In this document: positions 1 to 11,800 of the stretch, piece by piece
How positions within the stretch are numbered: the first letter of the stretch is position 1
How the letters are laid out: each line of letters begins with the position of its first letter
Assembly (NCBI GenBank): GCA_964023275.1
Contig: OZ029916.1
Coordinates: 18,920,686-18,984,685 of the forward strand
DNA from: Norana najaformis
Taxonomy: Eukaryota > Annelida > Clitellata > Crassiclitellata > Hormogastridae
Reading direction: 5' to 3'
DNA length: 64,000 bases
Notes under the pieces: model-generated
The model's input: the letters and a program-made list of their open reading frames with translations, nothing else
Databases searched by the model: none
What the model was told of the DNA's origin: nothing
Translations under genes and position numbers: made by a program

Positions 1-592
1 TAAGGAAGACGTGGGCTATACTTTTAGCCTTTGCGGTGTAATTGTGGCTTCATGAACTTCAGCTAACCTCTTACCTGTAGGGGCCTACCGAATAATAGGG
101 CCTATAACAATATCTAGAGCATGGTGTGATTTGTAGGGGTGGGCAACTCCCTCACTAGTTCAAACGATCTACCAGTGCCACTGACGATACATTTCATGCA
201 TTTAATTCCTACATTAGGCTAGATCTTTCATTACTGCTGCCGACCAAACATCGCGCCCTATCTACCCCACCAGCAATGTCATGCAGCCTATGTAAGACAT
301 ATGACGCCCACATGACAATATTCCCATGTGGGCTATAATATATGTCTTACATATAACGTTGCTTTTGGAGTAAGGGGACGTGTCCCATCCGTCCCCGATA
401 GACACGCCTCTGTCTATTATATCCCGTATATGCAAATTTAATCTGGTCTGTTCGCTTGTATTTACAGATTTTCAAGTAGCGCTAAATAAATTCAGCAGAG
501 CATAGACGGCGTTCAACGTCAGCCTGACTCGCGTCGTCTGGAGGAGTGCTATGCTATTTTAGCGGCTTGGAGAATCAGACTGAGCCGCAAAA
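1..592 (+). promoter_or_regulatory. Upstream region / probable 5' UTR of the twitchin-like gene
   Basis: This is the only sequence upstream of the first ATG. An in-frame TGA at 581-583 closes the frame just before the ATG, which supports 593 as the start. Possible splice acceptors (TTTACAG near 467, TATTTTAG near 561) mean a further 5' non-coding exon may lie outside. No convincing TATA box is seen. A strong imperfect palindrome sits at 290-352. Transcription start cannot be placed. Confidence 0.4.
290..352. repeat. 63-bp imperfect palindrome upstream of the gene
   Basis: Outer arms of 13 bp (290-302 and 340-352, ATGTAAGACATAT and its complement) enclose inner arms of 9 bp (306-314 and 325-333, GCCCACATG and its complement). 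A short centre separates the inner arms. The function is unknown; it could be a small foldback or MITE remnant or a hairpin-forming regulatory site. Confidence 0.6.
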
Positions 593-890
593 ATGAGCGT
601 TCCTCCGAAATTTCTCAAGAAGCCGTCTCTGAAGCAGGAAGGCACTTCCGTTGTCTTCAACTGCGAAATCGAGGCATCGCCGGCGCCAACGATCACGTGG
701 TATCGGGGAGATGCTAAGCTCGAATCTTCAGAACGACTTGTGGTAAAGTCAGAGGCTGTACCCGGGACAAAAAAGTTTGTACTCTCTCTAGTCATACAAA
801 ATGTCGGCGCGGAAGACTCTGGGTCCTACAAAGTGGAAGCGAAAAATCCGTCGGGCCAAATGGCTGCCAATGTCAACTTAAATCTCCAAG
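593..890 (+). CDS. unc-22: Exon 1: start codon and Ig1
   Basis: Residues 1-99, a complete I-set Ig domain in one exon. It opens [10 protein letters not shown], has the B-strand Cys (FNCEIEA), the C-strand Trp (ITWYRGD) and the F-strand [11 protein letters not shown], where the second Cys is replaced by Val as in many muscle Ig domains, and ends VNLNLQ. The ATG has adenines at -3 to -1 and an in-frame stop 10 bases upstream. The donor is AAG|GTAGTG, phase 1. The open frame runs on into the intron to about 976, but that part has no Ig similarity. Confidence 0.9.
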
Positions 891-3800
891 GTAGTGCAAC
901 CTACAAACAATTGAACAAAGAATTCATTTCAAATGTGTCTTATAGTTCATTAGGTACTACATTTAAATCAGTTTAGCAGTGACCATCGACTGATGCCTTG
1001 TGCATTATTACAGTGGCGCTGTAGAAGTGATTTAGATTAGATTAGACCTATCTTCGTTCCATGCTCACCCCTAACACTAGTTGACGTTGCATGCGATCAG
1101 TGGTGCCCTTTAGGGCCTACCCAACCAGTGTTGGGCTCTCGGGCCTTTTCAGTTGCTGGTCTAAAGCTTTGGAATTCACTGCCCAGTTCCTTTCGTTCTG
1201 CCAGTTCTTTGATGTGATTCAGGTATAAACTTAAGACACATCTCTTTCAACTTGCTTACTTCCTGTAGCCTGGCTTCTGGTTTCTGTGACCTAATGGATA
1301 TTGACCTGGGTTCTCCAACAGTTTATGATTTTTGACTGCAGTTTTGACTTGAAGCGACCATGGACTGAAGCCTTTGGGATTATGATAGCGGCGCCACAGA
1401 AGTCTTTAGATTAGATTACATGAAGATTTTTGGTAAGAGCAAGATGCAAAGAAAATTCAATCATACAATGTCTCTTTTGAATCGCAAACTATTACATAGG
1501 AAGAAGACCACTTTTCTGTTGATGCTCACTGTCCTTGACAGGATGGCAGAAAGGCATTGTTAAATAAACTATCAGCGATGACAGCCCTGTCTATCTGTAC
1601 AGTCCCTACCAAAAACCATGTACATTTACATTTATTTACATTTAAACAGAGGTCGCTGTGTGTGTAGTTGCTGGGTAACAATCCTGTGTCACAACGAAGA
1701 TCATTAGCATCCTCCTCTTCCTTTATCCAGGCTTGGGACTCGCACCACTCAAGTATGGCAGTGGCAGAGTTTCAGAGATTGCTGAATCATTGATCACAGT
1801 GTATAGTTATTTATAGTTACTGCCCAATGAAAGTTTGGATTATTGCTCGATTAGGGCAGAAGAGAGCAGACAACGAAATAGGTGCTGACAACAGAAAGAC
1901 GTGATACAGACTGTTATTTTAAAACTATTCATGACTTACAATATTTCAATAATTTAATTCATTTTGATTTCTGGATTAAAGTATTTTTGATAAGTAGAAT
2001 ATTATGACAACCTGATAACTAACCTAACCTGCTCATTGATTTTTGAGAAATGCCTGTAAGTCAGCTAAATTTTATTTCTTTTTTGAACTAGCAGGAATAG
2101 CTCAGTTTATGATTATGATTAATTGCACCTTTTGTGTCTGTCGTTGCTATTTATAAAACTGCTAGCTCTGATATCACTCTGATGCAGAACTAAACAATAT
2201 TGTAATCTTCAGAGAAGCTTTATTGCTGCTTAGATCGAACTACCCACGTTTTTCGACCCCCCTGAAGGCTTGACCCTTGTTTGTTTGCATTGGTGCTGGC
2301 TTTCTGAAGTAAGTACAGAATGTCTGGAATTCTGTTCAAGTGCATCGCCAGAACTTCCCACATGTTCCTTTACAATTATGCTGCATTCCTTTGGCTTAGG
2401 AAGCGTGCATTCATACTGCAGTTCTCATTTTATGTTTGCTGTCTCATACCTTGAGATTGTTTTTTCTACGGCTTTATTACTAATCATACATGCTAATACC
2501 TGCTTGTCTAGCAAGATAGATCCATACCCCATTCTAAGCTGGCTATATATAGATATTGTTACTTCCACTTCCATGCCAAAGATGCATGATTATAAACTTG
2601 TATGTTCCTTATGTAATGCTGCTGCATCTCCTCAATTTGGTTACAAGCAATGTCTGAATGCAGAATGTTTGAACTTGACCAAGCAAGTCCTAACTTGTAA
2701 CTGGACTACAATTTTGGTGTTTAGGTTGACAGCCACATAGAGCAACTATAATAATAGGGATTTTTATGCCTTGATGTAGTCGTTCATCCACTGTGGAGTC
2801 TTCTTCATGGGGCTTGATTTTCTCGGTTGTGGAATGGGTTGACGTTTTCTGGATGTGTGTTGGAACTGGTACTTGATGACTGTGACTGGCATCTGATCTG
2901 GATTCTTGTTGTTAGAAGTTCAGGCTGGGACTGGTTCATTATCCCTTGAGTGCTGCATTGGGTTATTAGATTGGCAACTGATTCCAACTCCTGTTCCACA
3001 TCACCTAGATCATTGTGGACAACATCTGTGTTCACTGCTTTAAAGAAAGTCACTTGCCTCTCTTCCCTCATCATAATCTAGGAGTCTTTCCTTCCCACAA
3101 CTTTGTATGGGTTTGGTTCAAAGGAGGTATCCATTTTGGAGCACATTGTAGTTGGTTTCAGCCTATGGAAGATGGTTTAGCATGAGACATGTGATCTGCT
3201 CTTCATCCCAGCTGTCTTGCATACATCTTGATGACATAGGTCATGGTTGGTTTCTACAGCGGAGGGGTTAAGCAGTTTCTATGAGATGGGGCAACTGAAC
3301 AGCAGAGTGGCTGATGCGAAAGTCATTGCTGAGTGAGGAGTAGCTCTATAGTTACGAAGGAAGTGGTAGAGTCCTTGCCAGTTCTTGTTGTCAGTGGAAG
3401 CAGTCTTTAAATTTTCTTGACTCCTTGCAGAAAGGGATGAGGTGGTGTCGACCATTGGAAATCTGCAGTATTCATCAGACACAAGTAGCAGGTAATCGCC
3501 ATTATGGAATGTTGCAAATTCAGTGCTGACATTGTTCCATGGTTCTTCTGGTAATTCTGACATCTGCAGAGATTCTCAATTATAAGACCACACTTGAGCC
3601 TGAAGCATCAGATAGAGCTTCATGGAAGCCTCCAGCTGAGAAGTGATCCACTGGTTTCTTTGATAATGTATAAGTCAGTGTGCACACAATTTGTTGTGGA
3701 TTCTGCTTCCAAGGTGATTTTTCCAAGGACAGGCAGTGAGATTGAGCCTTGGTAAGCCATTGTCGTTGTTCTAGTTGGCTTCATGGTATGTTTCAGCTGG

Positions 3801-5506
3801 AGTTTTCAAAAGTCATTTTGTTGAGAATGTTGACATTTACTACAAGTCAGCCAAAAGTCTAAGCAGTATGCCAGAAAAAATTACATGAATCCATCCATCC
3901 ATCAATCCATCTATCCATCCATCCATCCATCCATCTATCCATCCATCCATAAACTACTATTACTTTTTTCTTTTTCAGCTCCTGCAGCACCAGCCGGTGG
4001 AAAGTAAGTGCCTTCAATCATAAATGTTATGGCTTAGCATATGCTTATAGTATTGGGTGGTAATGTATTGATGGGCTCTCTAAGTTTGAAAAACAATGTA
4101 TTGATGTTATTTTTGTTCTTGGTTTTTGTGTTTTTAAAATGTTGAAATGTTAGGATGAATTTATTGTTGCTATTTTCATTGTTATAGTTATTGTTGCTTT
4201 CTTGCATTAAAACAGTTATAGATGTTGGGAGAAAAGTGTTTGGTATTGTTTCTGTTGTGCATGTTGTTCTGCTGCAATGGTTAACTGGTGAGGAGAAAGA
4301 ATTGTTGTGTCTGTCGTGTCCAGCAATCTTTCTTTGGTAGAGGTTCAAGCGGTGAGGTACAAGAAACACAATTCAAAGTGCTTGCCATTTGTTCTGTGTG
4401 TAAAGTTGGATTCAACCCCCAGACATTCAGAACTAAGAGGCAACATCATTATCACTTGGCCTTTACACAGTCACGAGTGTTTTGTGGAGTTCTGTAAAAA
4501 TAGGAACACTCGTTTCTGATAATCCAGTGACTGGTGTGGCAGGAAGAAAATGCAGGTTCTTGAGAGTTAATGGAATGTTCAGTATATGTGAAAAGATAGG
4601 ATGATTTAGAGGAATAGTTTGCTATATGTCTCAAGACTTAAGGACCTGGAGAACTGTGGTACTGGAGAACTGCCGTACTAAGTGGATAAGGAAGAATGCC
4701 AATTATGGCTGCAGAAGGTTATCTTTGACATGAAAAAATGTTTCTGGGATAATATTAGGATGTTTTGGCAATAAATTTTAATTTGTCCAACAGATTCTGT
4801 AATCTTATGACCACCCTGAAATTAACTTGGCACAGCTTTATGTTAATATATCATCGTATATATTATACATATATGCACATTTGCTTGTATGTATGTGTCA
4901 ATAAATTAGTGCTTCACAAAACCCATGAATGCCACAAATAATTAGTTTCTGCTGGTAGCTGTAGTAGTTCCTATGTTTACGTATTTCTGCACCTGTCATG
5001 GAAGACTGATACATGTAGTAGCTGCTAGATTGAGACCTGTTTATGCCTTATTCCCTCCCTGCATGATAAGGTATCAGGAAGCATATGTTTGGTGTGTCTG
5101 AAGTTGATGTAATTGGGTTGTTTAATACCCTGTTTTCCCTGTGGATCTTTAGATGTACTTCTGATTATAGAACTTTTCAGGGCTCTTAAGGGGCATGCAT
5201 TTTTGGCCTCTTCTGATTTTATCAGTGTTAATTGCTGCCGTCCTGTCATTTGGGCTCTTGGCTTTTACTCTAAAAGCCACAAAAACCAGTTAGACTTCAT
5301 GAGATAGATCAACAGATTACTGCTCAGGCAGGCGGGTGGGTGGGCTAGCGGGCCGACAGAGACAGACAGGCAGACAAAAAGACAGTAGGCACTGCGGAAA
5401 ACCAGCAAGAAAATGGGGAGAAGGATGTTGATTTGATGGGTGCCCAAAAAGATAGTTGGAAAATTGGAAGGGTCTGTATGACATATATATATATATATAT
5501 ATATAC

Positions 5507-5537
<31 letters not shown>

Positions 5538-5814
5538 CATACACACACACACACACACACAGAGAAGTGATAGAGAGACAGACAAGAGTTTCTTGGATGT
5601 AATGTAACTATACTTTTATATAGCACCTTTCTAAGAACCTGTCGGATGCACTCCTCACCAGCCAGGTTGTGTTAAGGTTCATCCACAGGTAAACAAACAA
5701 TCTCATCCAGGATAGATTGTGGACAACATATTCAGAGTGTCTGGTTTGTGTTGCCTTAAAGACTGAATTTAAGTTGAAAGACAGTCATCAAGACATACAG
5801 TGTCAGAATGAACG

Positions 5815-5884
<70 letters not shown>

Positions 5885-8800
5885 GTTTTTCCATTTGTCA
5901 TTGTACTGTGCAAGATTGAAACCTTCAGGAGAATCTTCTAATCAACTCTACATAAGAAAGTTGTTGGAATTGTTATTTGTTGTCCTGGAAAATCTATTTC
6001 TGACCTGGTTGCAGCATTTGTATCCACTACTCATGTCATTATCCTATGAGCATGTGATTGATATATGTGACATTTGGAGGAATTCAACATTAGCACCTGA
6101 TTCCGAATGGCTCCTATATCACCACAGTAATGGTGTATGTGTCAATTTTCTGCTCTCTGGCTTCCTTAAGAGCCAAATTGCTAGGCATACATCAGCAGTG
6201 ACATTTCTTCTTCTTATCAGTCTGGGTGGAACTTGTCTGCCAGGAGATCTAGGTGCATCAGGGTAAGTTCTTCTGTAAATCAGCCTCAGGAACCGTCTGA
6301 GTGGGTGAGTTCTTGTCTGGTGCCAAACCAGTGCCAGTTCATCGTTTAAATCCTTGAAGAGACCCTTGGATTTTAAATTGCATCCTGACTTTGGGTAGAT
6401 TTGCCAGAAATATGACAGAAATCAGAGGTGGCGATCATGTAGAGGCTTGTAGATCATTAAGATGCAACACTCAAGATATTTACGTGCTGGTGTTATGATG
6501 AATTTGCCTGTTTGTAGCTTCTGTACTATTCTCATTCTGTATGTTTGCCTATGTGTCTTCATAAAATATTAATTTGTCTGTGTTTTTAAAGTGTTTTGGA
6601 CGTTGTGGGTGTCTGTTTGTGTTTCTATTTGTGTCAGTGGTAGTTAAGCATGGTTCTAAATCAGCATTATATCTGAAGTAGATGCATGCGTGCTTGTATA
6701 TGTGCTCAAGTGGAAAATAAAAGTGCTTGTTTCCTGACCTTACGTAACCAAAAATTGTTATTACATCTGCATTACATGCTAGGGATGTTTAATGGTGACA
6801 TAGGTTATCACAGTATATATCATTCTGACATTAGAAGTAAAAGTTGTTATTAATATCCAGTATTTTCAAAATACTCTAGTTACACAGTTTCACGTGTGAT
6901 TCCTGACTGCTTTTGTAATTATACATTATTATGCATACATTTGCCATTTGTCGTGTTGTGTTTACGCAAACATTCCTTTTCATTCCTTTTAATTTTTTAT
7001 TTTATTTGTGATCTTTTGAGGTAGATTTTGAAGTGCTGTAAACAAATGTGCCTCAGATTCTGGCACTAGAAAAGTTATCGTATTACTGGTAGATATATGT
7101 AAAGTCTAAATCTGTGAAATTAATAAGTTTCTATAATTTGTCTACATGGCTTTTTGGATCTTTTAAATAGTTACACCTACACTCTTAGTTGTACAAATGT
7201 TCATTTACAATTTCACCTCATGCTTATTTAGGCAGTGTCCTCACTAGGTAGCCATTTTTGTTTAACATGTTAAGTACATGTTAAGTGTTTGATTGATAGA
7301 CTGATCGAATATAGTTTTTTTTTATAGTATTTTGAACGATGATGATTTTGATTGATATCATTGATTTTCTTTTCAGGGCACCATCGTTCATACAAAAGCC
7401 AGCTATTAAGCAGCAAGACGGTGGGAAGAGAATATTGTTTGAGTGTAAAATTGCAGCCAGCCCTAAGCCAGTGTTGACTTGGTTTAGGGACACAGTTCAG
7501 CTTTCAGATGGTGGTAAGAACTTATTAGGCATTTACATCCTGACATGGATTTCAAACTTTAGGTTCCTAATAATATATTAGAAGTAAAAGTTGCTTAAAT
7601 TTGAGTGATCACACATTACAAATGATCTTACTTTAAGGTATATATTACATTAAAGTAATAAGTGATGATTATAATTTAACAGATAAATAAATGATATTTA
7701 TCTGTAAATCAATATATAAGGTAATGGCTCATTACTTGTGTTCACTATAAATGGCTGCCGAGACGTAGTCATGAGGTTGAAGGCTATTATCAGGCAATAT
7801 TATTATGAAACATCCAGACGAGGTTTCGTTATAGATTACAGTTTCACAGGGATTCAAACTCTGGACACTGAGGCAAGATGCAACTGCACTGGGAATAAAA
7901 TATGATATATGCTAAACATCTGCCAATGTTTGTCATTTAATTTTTTGTTTTAATGTTTATTTAGTTTCTATCCTTTTTGACTAGTGTTCCTTTTCTTGAA
8001 TGACCCTTTTGCTTAAGAACAGTCCAAACTTGACAACTACTGCTTATGGGTGATGTGGTTAAGCAGTGGCTAACCATGACATACCTGAATTTGTATTGTG
8101 GTTGTGCATACATGGCTTTGGCTGTTCTTTCAGTGCTGTTTAAAACATGCAACTACTTTCAGTTCCTTTATCTGAGAGACCTCTATTTTGTGCTGGAGGC
8201 AGAATTTCTTGTGTCAAAGGTCATGCTAATCATTGCATTTGTTGATGTTTTTAGGTCGATATCGATATATTGAGAAGGAGGAGGGTGAAGGAAATTTCTA
8301 TGTGGCTCTGGAATTACTGGAGCCCCAGGCTGTTGATGCTGCCACATACAGGCTTAATGCTAGAAACCAGTTTGGAGAGAGCAACGCTAACCTCAAACTC
8401 AATTTTGATGGTAAATCTTAAAATTTTAAAATTTTGTAATGACACTTTTTCTATCGAGTGATTGGAATGATTGGATCTTACCAGCTAGTTACTTTTATGA
8501 TATTATTTCAACAGATAATGTATCATAGAGTCTAATGATTGACTATATGCAATTCAGTTCACTCAAATAATGGCTCATAGGTTTATACAAAATGCGCTTA
8601 ATGATTAAAATGTTAGACTAATGTACAGTAAATAAATCGAACAGTTATCTGTACATGTTTAGGTCCCTTGTTAATTACTTATAAGCCAGTAATAGTCTTA
8701 ATCATGATTATTATTTATATTATCCTCCCCAAGACAGCTAGCTTGTTCTGTCTTGCTTGACCTGTAGACATTGTAAGATGATTACTCATTCTCTTGGCCT

Positions 8801-11800
8801 AGTGAAGAAATGTCCATTTTGATACTCTGTGGCCATTTTAAGTCAACATAAACCTGTCTATGTTTTCAGTTGGAATTTAATTTGTCGGATAATATGGGGA
8901 AATGTGTAAACAGTGTTTACAATTTCCCAGTTGATTTTGGGGCCCTGGTTTAGGCCCATTGTGTGTAATCTCATGTATTAACAAAAAATGTGAACAGAAT
9001 TTACCCCTTGCAGCATTTCATATGCAGAGCTCATGGTAATGATAGTGGCTCAGTGCTAGAGTATATTTAGCTGCTTTTAGACCTGCTTACAGCATTTTAT
9101 TGTAAATTACCTCAGATGTTTTTTGCTGATCCGTTCAAGTGCCTGCTTGTTCAAGTACTGGCCTCGTAAATGGACTGGCAGCAGAATTAATTTGCTACTG
9201 ATCACCTCCAGGCAACACAAGTGCACCTGAGATGTTTCTTGGGTGATGCATTGTGTATTGCTTGCATCAGACAATTAATTAGAACTTGTTTATTGCTGAA
9301 TCAAAAATGGTTTTCCAGTTGTTTCGATAAATTTTCTTATATTTTTTGGGTTAATTGTATTCTTGGCATTGGGCTTGCATCAAAGTTCAAAACCTTTGCT
9401 GTTCCTGACTGAGTAAAATTATGTGTACAGACTTCACTGGGTTGCTTACACGGTCTCTATGACAGCTTTGTTTCATATTGACTGACTGACATGCAGACAG
9501 ACTGACATGCTGAAAAATTACTAGTAGGTTGGAGTTTAAATTTCAGAGAAGAATGTTTCTCCCTTGGGGCAGTGTAAATTGATACCTGCAAAAGCTGAGA
9601 CAGCAGGATTGATTTTTATCTATCATTCATTTAGCACCTTTGAAAACCTTTCAAAGGCATGCAAAGGATAGGTGAAATCTAGAGTTTTGGGACCTATATT
9701 TAGCAGCAGGTGAAAAATTCCACTCTGCTAGAGCTCTTGTTGTTCAGAATATTCTGCCAGTTGAGCTTAGAAGTGTCAGTTGGAGTTACAGACAGACAAA
9801 CTAATGGAGAAAGGCACATAAACTAAAGCAGGTTGAGCATCTGTTGGATTTACAAATATGTGTAGGCCTGTATGAGAAATTTAGCCCTGTATGTCTACGC
9901 GCGTAGACGAATGGACAGGCACAGATGGCGTGAGCTTTTTGGCTTGCATTTTGCCCCAAAATCTACCTAACAGCTGATTTTGTCAATTCCAATTTTCAGG
10001 AATGTTTTGGTTTAGCTGGCAATGCAGTTACAGAAGAGTTCTTGTAAACATATATGACTGGTCCAGGACTGCTGGGGATCTTTGGTATTGGTCTGAAACT
10101 TTGGCACAACGTTTGTACTAGCAATCTTATCAGAAAAAGATATTGTGCATGTTGGTTGCTACTGTCATTAAAAGGCGCTCTGACAATGGATGTCAAATTG
10201 CAGAATGCATCTTTTCTCCTTTTCTCAGTGATTTGTTTGATGTAGCATTTTTGTTTCTCCAACAACAAGAGCTGTTTGTTTTATGCTGAGTTTATTCTGT
10301 TGTTGATTCCTTTTTGTTTAGAAAAAACCTTCTTATTTAGTCATATGATGTAGTTTTGTCTGCTGTTATTGAAAGTAATTCCTTAAATAAGAGTGGTAGC
10401 TTGCCTAGCTAGGCTGTATAAATTCTGGGAAGGTCTCGAACTGATTTTGTTATTCCCATACATTGGGCATACTTTCTTGGTTTTCAAACCCTGCCTATCT
10501 ACCACTGAAAATTTTCCACTCGATACAGTTCAGGAAACATTTTCAGCTTATGTTACACAACTTCTTGGATCTGTTAGGCAACAATGTACACAGTGTTTTA
10601 GAGGTTTGAAAACTTGCTATGTACTTGCCCAGATTCATATATGTATAAATACACATGCTTCTACCTAAAAGGTGTACAAATTTTGCTTTTTTATAGATTC
10701 TTTGTTAGTGCATTATTTTACATCAGATCTAATGCCTTTAGGTTGATAATATCTGTTAGCCAGCCTATACGTATCATTACTACAAAAACTTCATAATGCT
10801 CCAGTGAGCTGTCAGCCGACAGTGCAGTTAGATATGGTTGTTAAGTACATGTAATGGCAAATATTGGTGAATAATTAGTTTCCTCAGAGGGCTAAATGTG
10901 TTTGGATACAGCTGAGGGAACAATACTAGTGTCCCAAACTGAGTTACAACCCACTGTTGGGTGGTCATGGGACCAACTTTGGTTGTGGGACCTGCCAAAG
11001 TGGCCACCCATTGAATACTGAAATCGCATGTTTTATATTCGATATGCTCAATTTATAGTACTAGTGCGGAATGAGTGATTTATGTTGTAAACAAGGAGCT
11101 ATGAAGAGAGCTCCATGACCAAAACATTTGCAAGCAAACCAAAGAGTTAAAAATGAACTGAAGTGAAATCAATCATATGTCGTTTACCTATAATGGAATG
11201 AAAGCTCTGATCTGTACTGGCATTCCAGCTGAATGCTGTCCTGCAGTACCTCAGCTTTTTAAGTGCATATAAGCAATTTTGATGAATTGGTGCTGTATAA
11301 TGTCTGATTATAATACTTTATGTTAAATCAGTTGCCTGTTGATGGTTGCAGTTTCCAAGGCTCCACCTGGCTATGCCCCTTCGTTTACATCACAGCCTCT
11401 TATAAAACAGATCTCGGATGGAGTGATATTTGAGGCTTCGCTGAAGGCCATCCCCTCTCCCACTATACAGTGGTTCAAAGAATCAACACCAATCGCTGAT
11501 GGTGGCCGATACAGAATTGTCACACAGACAGATGGGACAAACTATACTCTTTCTTTTGAAATATCAGGAGTGACAAAAGAAGATGGCGGTGTATACAAAG
11601 TGACAGCAAAGAACAACCTTGGGGTGTCCAATGCTACCATCACTCTCAACTTAGAGGGTATGAGTTTGCTTATAATTATTATTTTACCAGCATTTATCAC
11701 TTATTGTGAACAAGACTGTGTAATGTGTTGTATTGAATTTAGAATTCATGTGCATGTCTACAGCACCAATAATACTGAGATTAATTTGCCAGACATCAGA

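Noticed and set aside
2270..2740. 156-codon Cys-rich + frame in intron 1
   Set aside because: Cys spacing is irregular, there is no signal peptide pattern, splice sites or similarity to known domains; chance frame in AT-rich intron.
5808..6266. 152-codon frame starting in Arg-Glu repeats
   Set aside because: Driven by the (GA)n microsatellite; the remainder has no motif or splice context.
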